From contig NC_020541.1 in the NCBI RefSeq assembly GCF_000230695.2, forward strand, positions 1,240,001-1,304,000: a stretch of 64,000 nt of DNA. The letters are read 5' to 3'. The notes under the pieces were generated by a model. It had not been told where the DNA came from, searched no databases, and worked only from the letters and a program-made list of their open reading frames with translations. Below are positions 19,648 to 30,321 of this stretch, piece after piece. Both the position numbers and the translations under genes were made by a program. This DNA comes from Rhodanobacter denitrificans. GTDB lineage: Bacteria; Pseudomonadota; Gammaproteobacteria; Xanthomonadales; Rhodanobacteraceae. Within the stretch, counting starts at the first letter, position 1; the number at the start of each line of letters is the position of its first letter.

Positions 19648-19700
19648 GCGGGCCTGTCCGTGACGGTGGGCACCTTGACGTGACGTTGCGGTTGCGCGGT

Positions 19701-19706
19701 TATACT
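19701..19706 (+). promoter_or_regulatory. Candidate -10 box for rsfS operon
   Basis: TATACT at 19701-19706 is near consensus. The best upstream -35 (TTGACG, 19675-19680) is 20 bases away, longer than optimal, so the assignment is tentative. Confidence 0.35.
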
Positions 19707-19753
19707 GCGACCGCGCCATTTTGCGCTGCGATCCCGCATCGAGGCCCACCCTC

Positions 19754-20140
19754 TTGAGCACAGCCCGTAGCAACAAGGCCGTCACCACGGCTACCCTGCG
19801 CAAGTCGGTCATCGACGCGCTCGAAGAACTGAAGGCCAAGGACGTGCGCGAGATCGACGTCCGCGGCAAGACCTCCATCGCCGACCTGCTGGTCATCGCC
19901 TCCGGCACCTCGGCCCGCCACGTCAAATCCATCGCCGACGAAGTGGGCAAGTTCGCCAAGAAGGCGGGCGTGATGCCGTTGGGCGTGGAAGGCGAAACGG
20001 AAGGCGAATGGGTGCTGGTCGATCTGGGCGACGTGATCGTCCACGTGATGCTGCCGCGCATCCGCGAGTTCTATGGCCTGGAGCGGCTGTGGACGGTGGG
20101 TGACCACGGGCAGGAAGTCGACGCTGCGCAAGCCAGCTGA
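19754..20140 (+). CDS. rsfS: Ribosome silencing factor RsfS
   Basis: RsfS (YbeB/Iojap family) binds ribosomal protein L14 and keeps the subunits apart in starvation. The 128-residue product contains the family core [22 protein letters not shown] and the closing R-x-F-Y-x-L-E-R-L-W. There is no ATG at the expected place; a TTG at 19754 gives the usual N-terminus. The gene is followed after 14 bases by rlmH, the classical pairing in gammaproteobacteria. nadD, often just upstream of rsfS in other species, is about 7.4 kb away here. Confidence 0.92.
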   Translation: MSTARSNKAVTTATLRKSVIDALEELKAKDVREIDVRGKTSIADLLVIASGTSARHVKSIADEVGKFAKKAGVMPLGVEGETEGEWVLVDLGDVIVHVMLPRIREFYGLERLWTVGDHGQEVDAAQAS

Positions 20141-20154
20141 GTCGAACCCACGGC

Positions 20155-20625
20155 ATGCGCGCGCGCCTGATCGCCGTCGGTGAACGCATGCCCGGCTGGG
20201 TGGCGGAAGGCTTTGCCGAATACCGCAAGCGGCTGTCGCACGAATTGCCGCTGGAGCTGGTCGAGCTGAAACCCGGCAACCGCGGCAAGGGCCGCGACGA
20301 TGCGCGGGCGATCCAGGACGAGGGCGCCGCGATCCTCGCGGCCTTGCCGCACGACATCCACGTGGTCGCGCTCGATGGCCGGGGCAAGAGCTGGTCCAGC
20401 GAGGAACTGGCCGCCCAACTGGCGGGCTGGCGCATGGCCGGGCGCGACCTGGCGTTCCTGATCGGCGGTCCGGACGGCCATGCGCCCGAGGTGCTGGCGC
20501 GCGCCGACCAGCGCTGGTCGCTGGGCCCGCTGACCCTGCCGCACATGCTGGTGCGGTTGCTGCTGGCCGAACAGCTGTATCGCGCCACCACGATCGTGGC
20601 CGGCCACCCCTACCATCGCGCCTGA
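20155..20625 (+). CDS. rlmH: 23S rRNA pseudouridine-1915 N3-methyltransferase RlmH
   Basis: RlmH is a SPOUT (trefoil-knot) methyltransferase that methylates pseudouridine 1915 in helix 69 of 23S rRNA on assembled 70S ribosomes. The 156-residue length is typical. The SAM-binding knot motif F-L-I-G-G-P-D-G-H (about residues 101-109) and the C-terminal L-L-A-E-Q-L-Y-R-A-x-x-I-x-x-x-H-P-Y-H-R are both present. It lies directly downstream of rsfS. Confidence 0.96.
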   Translation: MRARLIAVGERMPGWVAEGFAEYRKRLSHELPLELVELKPGNRGKGRDDARAIQDEGAAILAALPHDIHVVALDGRGKSWSSEELAAQLAGWRMAGRDLAFLIGGPDGHAPEVLARADQRWSLGPLTLPHMLVRLLLAEQLYRATTIVAGHPYHRA

Positions 20626-20647
20626 CGTCCAACGGAGTCCGCCCACC

Positions 20648-21097
20648 ATGTCCTTCCACATCCGCCAAGCCACCATCCTCGACCTCGACACGTTGGCGCC
20701 GCTGTTCGACGGCTACCGCCAGTTCTACGGCCAGCCGGCAGACCTGGCACGGGCGCGGGATTTCCTGGCGGAGCGCTTGCGCCAGCACGAATCGCTGGTG
20801 CTGCTGGCGCTGGACGAGCACGGCGCCGCGCTCGGCTTCACCCAGCTGTATCCGCTGTTCTCCTCGGTGCGCACCGTACGCACCTGGCTGCTCAACGATC
20901 TGTTCGTGGCGGCGACGGCGCGGCGGCAAGGTGTGGGAGCTGGGTTGCTGAAGGCGGCGGCGGAACATGCGCACGCCCTGGGCGCGGCCAGCCTTTCGTT
21001 GTCCACCGCACTGGACAATGCCCCGGCGCAGGCGCTGTACGAAGCGCTGGGCTGGCAGCGCGACTACCAGTTCTGCGAATACAGCCTGACGCTGTGA
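20648..21097 (+). CDS. GNAT-family N-acetyltransferase
   Basis: A 149-residue GNAT enzyme. The acetyl-CoA-binding motif A reads [10 protein letters not shown] (about residues 97-106). It is preceded by the L-N-D-L-F-V strand and followed by [13 protein letters not shown], both typical of the fold. Substrate unknown. Its stop overlaps the GTG start of the maf gene by four bases, so the two are probably translated together. Confidence 0.88.
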   Translation: MSFHIRQATILDLDTLAPLFDGYRQFYGQPADLARARDFLAERLRQHESLVLLALDEHGAALGFTQLYPLFSSVRTVRTWLLNDLFVAATARRQGVGAGLLKAAAEHAHALGAASLSLSTALDNAPAQALYEALGWQRDYQFCEYSLTL

Positions 21098-21681
21098 GCC
21101 CGAGGCTTTATCTCGCCTCGCAGTCGCCGCGCCGGCACCAGTTGCTGGAGCAGCTCGGCGCGGACTTCGTCGTGCTCGACGTCGACGTGCCCGAGCAGCG
21201 TGCGCCGGGCGAATCGCCGCACGACTACGTGAGCCGGGTGGCGCGCGACAAGGCGCGCGCCGGCCTCGCCGCGCTGGCGCACGCTGGCGACGCGCTCGTG
21301 CTCGGCGCGGACACCGAGGTGGTGCTGGACGACGACGAAGTGTTCGGCAAGCCGCGCGACGCCGCCGACGCGGCGGCGATGCTGCGCCGGCTGTCGGGCC
21401 GCACGCATGCGGTGGTCTCGGCGGTGTGGCTGGTCGGCAGCGGCGGCGAGCGGTGCGAGGTGTGCGTGTCGCAGGTGCGCTTCGCCACGCTGGACGAGCC
21501 GGCGATCGCCGCCTACGTCGCCACCGGCGAGCCGTTCGGCAAGGCCGGCGCGTATGCGATCCAGGGCCGCGGCGCGGCGATGGTCGAGCATCTCGACGGC
21601 AGCTATTCCGGGGTCATGGGCCTGCCGCTGTTCGAGACCGCGCGACTCCTGCGCCGCGGCGGAATCAGCCCGGCGGGTTGA
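21094..21681 (+). CDS. maf: Maf-family nucleotide pyrophosphatase (YhdE type)
   Basis: Maf proteins hydrolyse non-canonical and canonical nucleoside triphosphates; the YhdE group prefers dTTP and UTP. The 195-residue protein carries the N-terminal A-S-Q-S-P-R-R loop, G-A-D-T-E-V (metal ligand region) and the Y-A-I-Q-G-R-G-A segment that identifies the YhdE subgroup. The start is GTG, overlapping the stop of the GNAT gene. The 3' end overlaps the convergent CPBP gene by 17 bases. Confidence 0.9.
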   Translation: MSPRLYLASQSPRRHQLLEQLGADFVVLDVDVPEQRAPGESPHDYVSRVARDKARAGLAALAHAGDALVLGADTEVVLDDDEVFGKPRDAADAAAMLRRLSGRTHAVVSAVWLVGSGGERCEVCVSQVRFATLDEPAIAAYVATGEPFGKAGAYAIQGRGAAMVEHLDGSYSGVMGLPLFETARLLRRGGISPAG

Positions 21682-22492
21682 TCGCCACGAACCAGACGGC
21701 GACGGCCAGCAGGTTGTTGACGCCATGCGCCAGCACCGCCGGCCAGATCGAGCCCGAACGCAGCCGCAATCCGGCCAGCAGCAGCGCCAGCAGAAGCAGG
21801 TTCGGCAGCGCGTACCACTGGTAGTCCAGCCCCGGCAGGTGCACCAGCGCAAACAGCAGCGAGCTGCCGGCCACCGCCCAGCCGACATGCACGCGCTTCA
21901 TCAAGGCCGACAGCAGCACGCCGCGGAACAGCAGCTCTTCCACCAGCGGCCCCACGCACACCACCACCAGCACCAGCGGAATGCGCAGCCCCAGCGGGGT
22001 GTTGCCGCCGATCTGCTGGATGTCCTGGGTCACCGTGTGGCCGTGGGCCAGCCACTCGGTCAACAGCGCACCGAGGAACGGCGCGGCCAGTCCGACCAGC
22101 ACCGCCAGCGCGAAGAACAGGGGCTGGCGCGGAGGCACGAAGCCGAACCCCGGCGGCTGCGCCTGCGGCCACAGCGCCGGCCAGCTGCGGCGCATCAGCC
22201 ACAGGGTCAGCGGCGCGGCCACGCCGAGCGAGAGGATCGCCAGCAGCGCCTGCATCGCCGGTTGCGCCAGCGTGGTGCGGATCGCCGTCTCGATGCCCGC
22301 GCCGTTGTTGCGCAAAGCCGCCGTCGCCGCGATCGCCGCCCCGAACAGGAAGCTGACGGCGAACTGCAGTGCGAAGTAGACGACGATGATGCCCACGCTG
22401 GCGCGCAGGCCGGGCGCGGTGCGGCCGGCATGCGGTGGGGGTGGCGAATCCGGAGGCGACAGGGGCGAGACCTCGGTGCTGCTGATCTGCAT
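21665..22492 (-). CDS. CPBP intramembrane glutamic endopeptidase
   Basis: A 275-residue multi-pass membrane protein of the CPBP (CAAX protease and bacteriocin-processing) family. The diagnostic motif E-E-L-L-F-R-G-V-L holds the catalytic glutamate pair, followed by the membrane segment ending in H and a later A-H-G-V-N-N. Bacterial members are linked to bacteriocin immunity or protein processing, but the target here is unknown. The N-terminal 35 residues are Pro/Ser-rich and cytoplasmic. Its end overlaps maf on the other strand. Confidence 0.88.
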   Translation of the reverse strand: MQISSTEVSPLSPPDSPPPPHAGRTAPGLRASVGIIVVYFALQFAVSFLFGAAIAATAALRNNGAGIETAIRTTLAQPAMQALLAILSLGVAAPLTLWLMRRSWPALWPQAQPPGFGFVPPRQPLFFALAVLVGLAAPFLGALLTEWLAHGHTVTQDIQQIGGNTPLGLRIPLVLVVVCVGPLVEELLFRGVLLSALMKRVHVGWAVAGSSLLFALVHLPGLDYQWYALPNLLLLALLLAGLRLRSGSIWPAVLAHGVNNLLAVAVWFVAINPPG

Positions 22493-22605
22493 GCGGTGAC
22501 CATGGCCTGTGGCAGGGAACGGCGCGAGCCCAAGCTAGTGGTTTGCAGGCCGGCCGCGCAAGCCGGTCGGCCGCCAGGATTGCCCGCGGCCTGCGGGCCG
22601 CGGGC

Positions 22606-22995
22606 TCAGACTAGCATCGCGCGGCCCACGCCGACGCAGGCCAGCACCAGCAGCGCGGCCCAGCCGAGCATGCCGACCATATAGCCGGGGCCGCGTTTGG
22701 CGGGATCCTTCAGGTAGGTCAGCGCGTACCACACGCGGCCGACGATCCAGACCAGCCCCGCCACGCCGGCCCAGCCGCTGAAGCCGTAGTTCGCCGCCAG
22801 CCACAGCGTGGGCAGGAACATCACCGTGCTCTCCAGCGTATTCATCTGCACCCGATAGGCGCGCTCGAATGCGGGGTCGCCGCTGGTGGCCGGTGCCTTG
22901 ATCCCGTACTTGCCGCGGGCGTGGCCGACGGCCCACATGGTGCCGAACAGCAGCAGCACGGTGAGCAGGGTGACCAGGGCGGGCAGGTGGGTCAT
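22606..22995 (-). CDS. MAPEG-family membrane protein
   Basis: A 129-residue protein with four hydrophobic segments and the MAPEG (membrane-associated eicosanoid/glutathione metabolism) pattern: R-x-Q-M-N-T-L-E-S after the first loop, and later G-R-V-W-Y-A-x-x-Y. Bacterial MAPEG proteins may have glutathione-transferase activity, but this has been shown for few. I chose the ATG at 22995 because GAGGAT lies just upstream and the family starts near it; eight more codons are open above. Confidence 0.85.
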   Translation of the reverse strand: MTHLPALVTLLTVLLLFGTMWAVGHARGKYGIKAPATSGDPAFERAYRVQMNTLESTVMFLPTLWLAANYGFSGWAGVAGLVWIVGRVWYALTYLKDPAKRGPGYMVGMLGWAALLVLACVGVGRAMLV

Positions 22996-23118
22996 GCTGA
23001 AATCCTCACAAAAGGTCACCTACTTTAGCGGCAGCGCATGCCGTGGCGTGATCCCGGTCGACGCGCTATCGTCGCCACGCGGCGTCGGGGCGCGTGCATC
23101 GGTCAGCAAGGGATTCCT

Positions 23119-23979
23119 ATGGATTGGCGAAAAGGCGGCAGCAGCAGCAATGTCGAGGTCGACAACGGTGGCGGCGGTGGCCCGCGTTTCGGTGGCGGTG
23201 GCCGCATGGGCCTGGGCGGCCTGATCGTGCTGGCGCTGCTGGGCTGGATCTTCTTCAAGAATCCGCTGGCACTGCTGGACCAGAGCGGCACCCCGCCGGG
23301 CGCACCGACACAGACCGGGCAGCCGGTCCAGGTCGATCCCGAGCAGCAGGCCTTCGTCAGCGCGATCCTGCATTCCACCGAGCAGAGCTGGGGCGCGATC
23401 TTCCAGGCGCACGGTGCCACCTATGTCGAGCCCAAGCTGCACCTGTTCAGCGGTGGCGTGAACACGGCCTGCGGCGGCGCCACCACGGCGGTGGGCCCGT
23501 TCTATTGCCCGGGCGACCAGAAGGTGTACCTGGACCTGACGTTCTTCCAGCAACTGCAGGACGAACTGCATTCCTCCGGCGACTTCGCCCGCGCCTACGT
23601 GATCGCGCACGAGGTCGGCCATCACGTGCAGAAACTGACCGGCGTGTTCGACAAGGTCGACGAGGCGCGTCGCCGCGGCGCGCCGATGGATGGCGCCGAT
23701 GGCCTGTCGGTGCGGCAGGAACTGCAGGCGGATTGCTATGCCGGCGTGTGGGCGAACCACAGCCAGCAGGAGCTGAACTGGCTGCAGCCGGGCGACATCG
23801 AATCGGCGCTCAACGCGGCCAGCCACATCGGCGACGACGCCCTGCAGCAGCAGGCGCAGGGCCGGGTGCGGCCAGATACGTTCACCCACGGCACCTCGGC
23901 GCAGCGGGTGAAGTGGTTCAAGGCCGGCTTCGGCAGCGGCGACATCGCCCGCTGCAACACCTTCGCCGGCGAGCCATGA
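23119..23979 (+). CDS. ypfJ: Neutral zinc metallopeptidase, YpfJ family
   Basis: A 286-residue protein anchored by one N-terminal membrane helix (about residues 30-50) behind a Gly-rich stretch. The zinc-metallopeptidase motif H-E-V-G-H-H (about 172-177) and the downstream acidic region with Q-E-L-Q-A-D-C-Y-A-G-V-W (third zinc ligand) are intact. It matches the widespread YpfJ/KPN_02809 family, whose substrate is unknown. The ATG at 23119 has AAGGGA upstream; the frame above it lacks similarity. A hairpin follows the stop. Confidence 0.9.
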   Translation: MDWRKGGSSSNVEVDNGGGGGPRFGGGGRMGLGGLIVLALLGWIFFKNPLALLDQSGTPPGAPTQTGQPVQVDPEQQAFVSAILHSTEQSWGAIFQAHGATYVEPKLHLFSGGVNTACGGATTAVGPFYCPGDQKVYLDLTFFQQLQDELHSSGDFARAYVIAHEVGHHVQKLTGVFDKVDEARRRGAPMDGADGLSVRQELQADCYAGVWANHSQQELNWLQPGDIESALNAASHIGDDALQQQAQGRVRPDTFTHGTSAQRVKWFKAGFGSGDIARCNTFAGEP

Positions 23980-23985
23980 GTAACC

Positions 23986-24017
23986 AAGCCGGCAGCCGCG
24001 CAGCGGTTGCCGGCTTT
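23986..24017 (+). terminator. Hairpin terminator after ypfJ
   Basis: A 9-bp inverted repeat (AAGCCGGCA 23986-23994; TGCCGGCTT 24008-24016) with an inner GC pairing lies seven bases after the ypfJ stop and ends in TTT. Confidence 0.55.
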
Positions 24018-24021
24018 CGGA

Positions 24022-24062
24022 ATCTCCTCCCCTGCTCGGCAGGGGAGGGCAGGGAGGGGTAG
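24022..24062. repeat. Palindromic intergenic repeat (CTCCCCTGC-GCAGGGGAG type)
   Basis: The arms CTCCCCTGC and GCAGGGGAG form a hairpin, followed by GGCAGGGAGGGGTAG. The same architecture precedes nadD at 11611-11668, and a related element occurs at 35332-35372. It appears to be a dispersed non-coding repeat. Confidence 0.6.
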
Positions 24063-24145
24063 CGCTTGCTTCCCTGCTGCGCACCGGACGTCCGCTGCAC
24101 TAGAATCTGCCTCCTGCGCGCCTCGGGGCGCCCACGGTCGATTCG

Positions 24146-24532
24146 ATGCAACATCCCTGCCTGCGTTGTGGTGCCTGCTGCGCGTACTTTCGCGTGGCGT
24201 TCCACTGGTCGGAAGCGGAAGCCTTCCTCGGCGGCAACGTACCGCCGGAACTGACCGAGAAGCTCGACCCGCACCGCTTGGCGATGCGCGGCACCAACGC
24301 CGCGCAACCGCGCTGCGTGGCGTTGCAGGGCACGGTGGGCGAGGCGGCGCATTGCGGCATCTACCCGCAGCGGCCGTCGGTGTGCCGCGAGGTGCAGCCG
24401 TCGTGGGAGTTCGGCACGATCAGCCCGCAGTGCGACAAGGCACGCCTCGCCCATGGCCTGCCGGTGCTGACGCCGGAGGACTGGCTCGACCCGTTCGACG
24501 CCGGCGAACCGCCGCTGCCGCAGAGCGCCTGA
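24146..24532 (+). CDS. YkgJ-family cysteine cluster protein
   Basis: A 128-residue protein starting with the C-x-x-C-G-A-C-C motif (residues 5-11) and a later C-G-I-Y-P-x-R-P-x-x-C-R cluster. This arrangement defines the YkgJ/UPF0153 family, small proteins presumed to bind zinc or an iron-sulfur cluster. No function is established for most members. A TAGAAT box at 24101-24106 may be its -10 promoter element. Confidence 0.88.
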   Translation: MQHPCLRCGACCAYFRVAFHWSEAEAFLGGNVPPELTEKLDPHRLAMRGTNAAQPRCVALQGTVGEAAHCGIYPQRPSVCREVQPSWEFGTISPQCDKARLAHGLPVLTPEDWLDPFDAGEPPLPQSA

Positions 24533-24614
24533 GCGCGCTGCCGCGTCCGAAACAGCAGGAGGGAGCTGCCCGCCACCGCGATGGGTGACGGGCATGCTGG
24601 ATACCCGGAGCCGG

Positions 24615-26210
24615 TTATTGGCAGCCCGGGAACTTGAACGACGCAAGGCGCGTGTTCCAGTTGAACGAGCCGGTGCTCTTCAGGTACTCGGTGGTGTACC
24701 AGAACGTGCAGTCGTCGACCGGATCGACCGTCATCGCGCTGTAGTCGCCCCAGCGCGACAGGTTGTTGCCGCTTTGCGAGCCCTGGCCCTCGATGATGCT
24801 GTTCTCGGCTTGCATGGTGCTTAGCGCGTCGGTGCTCAGCCGCCCGGTGTAGCGGATCGCCGGGTGCAGCGCGCTGCTGGATACGCTGTAGCCCAGCGCC
24901 ATGTTTCCCTGCTTGTCCATCGCCACCGAGCCCATCCAGCGATAACTGGTGTCCGGCGAGAAGGTGGACTGCTGGTAGACCACCGGCGTGGTGCCCGGGC
25001 TGCGGATCTCGTACCAGCGCACCCCGGTGTAGGGGTTGTTGTGCTTGGCGCCGACCTGCACCGAATGGTTGACCACCAGCGACTCGTGGTCGCCGAAATT
25101 GCGGTAGGCCAGGCGGAACATCAGGCGATCGCCCAGCGAGTCCAGCTTTTGCCGCGTGCCGTACTGCGGAATGCAGCTGCCGCCGCGGCAGGCGGTGGCG
25201 AAGGCGGCCACCGGGATGTTGATCGGACCGCTCAGCGTGGTGTTGGCGCTGTTCGCCCAGTCCACATGGAATTTCCACAGGTTCAGCGAGTTGCTGGTGA
25301 AGTTCAGCATGTAGTTCGGCGCGCCGGCCGGCGGCGCGGTGGCGCCGTCGAGGTCCGCCGGCAGCACGCCGCCGTAGCTGGTGGACAGCTGGAAGCACTG
25401 CTGGGTCGCCGCCTGGCCGCTCAACATCGCAGTGCGGTCATAGGCGCACAACTTGGCGCCCTGGAAGGTATTGGTGAACATGTTGAAGGTTTCGTAATAG
25501 CCGTCCGGCCAGACGCCCATCTTTGGATAGTCGGGAAAGACGCTGCCGTAGGAGAAGGCGTAGCGGTAGTACGCGCCGGTGGCGTCACTGGTGGCCGACA
25601 CGGCCACGCACTGGTAGTACGGCGTGGCGCTGACGGCGAATTGCGAGACGACCCAGCGGTTGGCGGCCTTGTCGTAGACCACCACGGCGTCGCCGTCGTT
25701 GTCGGCCTCACAGGGGCCGCCAAAGCCGGACCATAGGGTGTTGCTCGGCACCGGACCGTAGATCACCGCCTTGCTGGCTTTGTCGAACACCGCGAAGCCG
25801 GTGTTGACGATCTGCAGGTACTGGGTCGCGCCCACGGCGCCATTCGTATCCGGCGGCGCGCTGTTGACGGTGAAGGTGCCCTGCGGGCCGCTGAAGCCCT
25901 GGCCGACGCCTTCGAAGCCGGCGCCCAGCGCGGGCGCAAACGCCCCGGTGACGGTGTGCTGCACGGCGCCGTCGGTCTGGCTGCCCGGAGCCAGCGGTGG
26001 CAGCGGATGCAGCGGATGAATGCGTGGACTCTTCGAGAAATCTTCCGGGCGCGGCATGGTGCCGCGCAGGGAGCGCAAGGTGTCGTGCTTCACGGCAGGC
26101 GTCACTTCCACCTTCGGCGCCGCGTTTTCGGCGAAGGCCTGGTGGCTTGCCGCCAGACCGAAAACGGCGCCCAGCGCGATGCTCAGGCCGGTCAAGTTTC
26201 GTGATGACAT
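24615..26210 (-). CDS. Large secreted protein of unknown function
   Basis: A 531-residue protein with a clear signal peptide (residues 1-27, ending Q-A-F-A). The mature part has many Trp/Tyr/Gly-rich strands (for example L-W-S-G-F-G-G-P, R-W-V-V-S-Q-F, W-F-Y-like YTTEYLK), repeated in a way that suggests a beta-propeller or lectin-like fold. Six or more cysteines (in GPCEADNDGD, YYQCVAV, CRGGSC, DDCTFW, FPGCQ) suggest disulfides. I do not recognise a named family. GAGGGG precedes the ATG at 26210; the frame stays open 37 codons further up. It stands alone behind a 410-bp non-coding gap. Confidence 0.75.
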   Translation of the reverse strand: MSSRNLTGLSIALGAVFGLAASHQAFAENAAPKVEVTPAVKHDTLRSLRGTMPRPEDFSKSPRIHPLHPLPPLAPGSQTDGAVQHTVTGAFAPALGAGFEGVGQGFSGPQGTFTVNSAPPDTNGAVGATQYLQIVNTGFAVFDKASKAVIYGPVPSNTLWSGFGGPCEADNDGDAVVVYDKAANRWVVSQFAVSATPYYQCVAVSATSDATGAYYRYAFSYGSVFPDYPKMGVWPDGYYETFNMFTNTFQGAKLCAYDRTAMLSGQAATQQCFQLSTSYGGVLPADLDGATAPPAGAPNYMLNFTSNSLNLWKFHVDWANSANTTLSGPINIPVAAFATACRGGSCIPQYGTRQKLDSLGDRLMFRLAYRNFGDHESLVVNHSVQVGAKHNNPYTGVRWYEIRSPGTTPVVYQQSTFSPDTSYRWMGSVAMDKQGNMALGYSVSSSALHPAIRYTGRLSTDALSTMQAENSIIEGQGSQSGNNLSRWGDYSAMTVDPVDDCTFWYTTEYLKSTGSFNWNTRLASFKFPGCQ

Positions 26211-26620
26211 GGGTTCCCCTCCACGAGGTAACGGCATGGGAAAGGATCGGCGCGTGCGACTGGCGTTGCGCAGCTTTTGTGGCCAGGCACGACGGGGATC
26301 CGACAACCGTTCCACCATCACGCGACGTCGGCACCGCGCACCCCCGGACTCCCTGGTGGAACAGCGGAGTCATAGCGCTTCGACGGGAATTTTTCGTGAA
26401 GAAGTCATCCGGCGCCAGATGGCGGACCGCCGCTTATCCTGCAAGCCGATAGATGTCCAAGGCCAGGAAACCCATGTCGATGCCGGCGTCGATCCGTTGC
26501 GAAGGGGGCGTTCGCAGCGGCGGCGCCGCGTGCCACGAACGGCGGCAGCAGGTGATCGTCGGTGGAGTGCACGCGTTTGGCGAACGCTGCGTTGCCTGCG
26601 TGAACGACCGGCGTGGGCTC
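26211..26620. other. 410-bp gap without a convincing gene
   Basis: This stretch lies between the start of the secreted-protein gene and the stop of the sulfotransferase gene (both minus strand). Open frames here are short and look like antisense shadows. It probably holds the promoter of the secreted-protein gene. No repeat, RNA gene or clear terminator was seen. Confidence 0.5.
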
Positions 26621-28237
26621 CTAGCGGCCGAGCATCGGCAGGCCGAGGCCCAGGCGCAGCGGGTCGAGCCGGGCGCCGTAGCGGTCGGCGCGTGCCGTGT
26701 CGCGTTGCAGCGGCTGGCGTACCTGCGCGGCGCTGGCCGTGCGCACGCTGCGGCTGGCCTGGTGGTAGGCGAGGCAGGCCGGGTCGAACGGCAGGCCGCA
26801 GAATGCCAGCAGCGCACGGATCTCGCGCTCGGGCTCGGCCAGCAGCGCCTCGTAGCGCTGGAGGCGGATGCGCTGCGGCTCGGCCGCCTGCCACGCGTCC
26901 ATGATCCGCTGGTAGTCGCGCAGGTAGGCGGCAATGTCGGTCAGCGTGCAGGCGAAATGCGGCAGCCGGTAGAACTGCTGCTTGTAGCAGGACCAGCCGG
27001 CTTCCAGCGCATCGCGCCGCGCGTCGACGATGCGCGCGCCCGGCAGCATCGCGCCCAGCACGCCGGCCAGCAGCCAGTTCGACGGCAGCTTGTCGGTGTG
27101 CCGCGGCTTGTGCGCTCGCCAGCGTGCGGTGCGTTCCAGGTAGCGTCGGCCCAGCCGCTGCCAGTCGTCGCCCGTTGCCGTGGCGAACCACTGCAGCAGC
27201 GGCTGGCGGCGGCGGGCGGATTCCTCGCCGAGCACCTGTTCCAGGTCCGGCAGCTCGCTGGCGCCTTCGACCTCGGGATGGGCGGCGAGGATCTGCTCGA
27301 ACAAGGTGGAGCCGGAGCGCGGCAGGCCGACGATGAAGATCGCCTCATGGCCCAGGGCCGGATCCCTCGCCGTCGGCAGCCCGCTTGAAGCGGCAAACAG
27401 GGCATCGGCATGCGCCCGGAACGCGGCGGCGTTCCATGGATGGAGCTGGCGCAGTGCGGCATTGGCCTGGTCCAGGGCGGCGAAGGCCTGCTCGTAACGC
27501 TGCTGGTCCTCGCACACCTTGCCCAGCGCGAAGCCCATCGCGATACGGTCGGCGGGGTTCAGCCCGGGCAGGCGCAGCGCGGCCGTCAGGCGTTCGCGGT
27601 CGGCGTCCGGCAGCGGTCGCGTCTTGATGTTCGCCAGCCCGCGCCAGGCGTCGCCGCAGGCCGGGTGCAGCGCCAGCGCGGCACGGTAGCGGGCAGCCGC
27701 ATCGTCGAAGCGGCCGGTGTGTACCAGCGCGTCGCCGAGCAGGATGAGTGCCGGCAGGAACTCCGGTGCCAGCGCGTGGGCCTGCTCAAGCGCCTCGATC
27801 GCTGCGGCGGTGTCGCCGTGCAGTTGCAGGTTGCGGCCGAGATTGAACCACGGCATCGGCGCGTGCGGCGCCAGCGCGCAGGCGCGCCGCCAGCTGGCAA
27901 AGGCCGCGTCCGCCTCGCCGGCAGCGAGCTGCGCGTTGCCCAGGTCGGCGTGCGCCAGCGCGTAGTCCGGCCATTGCGCCACGGCCTGCTGCAGGGCCGC
28001 GCAGGCTTCGGCATGGCGTTGTGCGCGGGCGTGCAGCAGGCCGAGCATGCGCAGCAGTTCCGGATGCGCCGGGGCGAGCGCGAGCGCCGCATCCAGCGCC
28101 TGGCGCGCGACCGCTTCGGCACCGTCGCGGATCGCATGGGCCGCCGCCTGCAGGTGCGGCAGGGCGGCCGGAGCCAGCCCATCGAGCCGCGGCTCGGCGC
28201 CGCGGGATGGGTGATGTTCGACGGTGGGGGTGGGCAT
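26621..28237 (-). CDS. TPR-repeat sulfotransferase family protein
   Basis: A 538-residue fusion: about 250 N-terminal residues of tetratricopeptide-like helices (units such as LGNAQLAAGEADAAFASWRR) and a C-terminal sulfotransferase domain. The PAPS 5'-phosphosulfate loop is visible as F-I-V-G-L-P-R-S-G-S-T-L-F-E (near residue 290). The second PAPS region contains the conserved D-A-R-R-D (near 404), after K-L-P-S-N-W. Proteins of this type are common in Xanthomonadales; the acceptor is unknown. It follows deaD on the same strand with a 69-base gap. Confidence 0.88.
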   Translation of the reverse strand: MPTPTVEHHPSRGAEPRLDGLAPAALPHLQAAAHAIRDGAEAVARQALDAALALAPAHPELLRMLGLLHARAQRHAEACAALQQAVAQWPDYALAHADLGNAQLAAGEADAAFASWRRACALAPHAPMPWFNLGRNLQLHGDTAAAIEALEQAHALAPEFLPALILLGDALVHTGRFDDAAARYRAALALHPACGDAWRGLANIKTRPLPDADRERLTAALRLPGLNPADRIAMGFALGKVCEDQQRYEQAFAALDQANAALRQLHPWNAAAFRAHADALFAASSGLPTARDPALGHEAIFIVGLPRSGSTLFEQILAAHPEVEGASELPDLEQVLGEESARRRQPLLQWFATATGDDWQRLGRRYLERTARWRAHKPRHTDKLPSNWLLAGVLGAMLPGARIVDARRDALEAGWSCYKQQFYRLPHFACTLTDIAAYLRDYQRIMDAWQAAEPQRIRLQRYEALLAEPEREIRALLAFCGLPFDPACLAYHQASRSVRTASAAQVRQPLQRDTARADRYGARLDPLRLGLGLPMLGR

Positions 28238-28306
28238 GCGACGGCTTCACGGCGGCGGCGATGGTGCCGATCTTACGGGGCCGCGCCGCGGCTCATCGAG
28301 TGGCGG

Positions 28307-30166
<1,860 letters not shown>

Positions 30167-30321
30167 GGGGGAACCTCGGGAAGGCAGCGCCGGGGTTGCG
30201 GCGCGCGGGTCGGCCATTCTACCAGTGTCCTCGGATGCGCGTGGCGATTCTGGCTGAACGCGAAAGGGCCGGCCGCGCGGTTATGCTCCGCGTTGCCTTT
30301 GCCAGCGGAGCGAAGACCACG

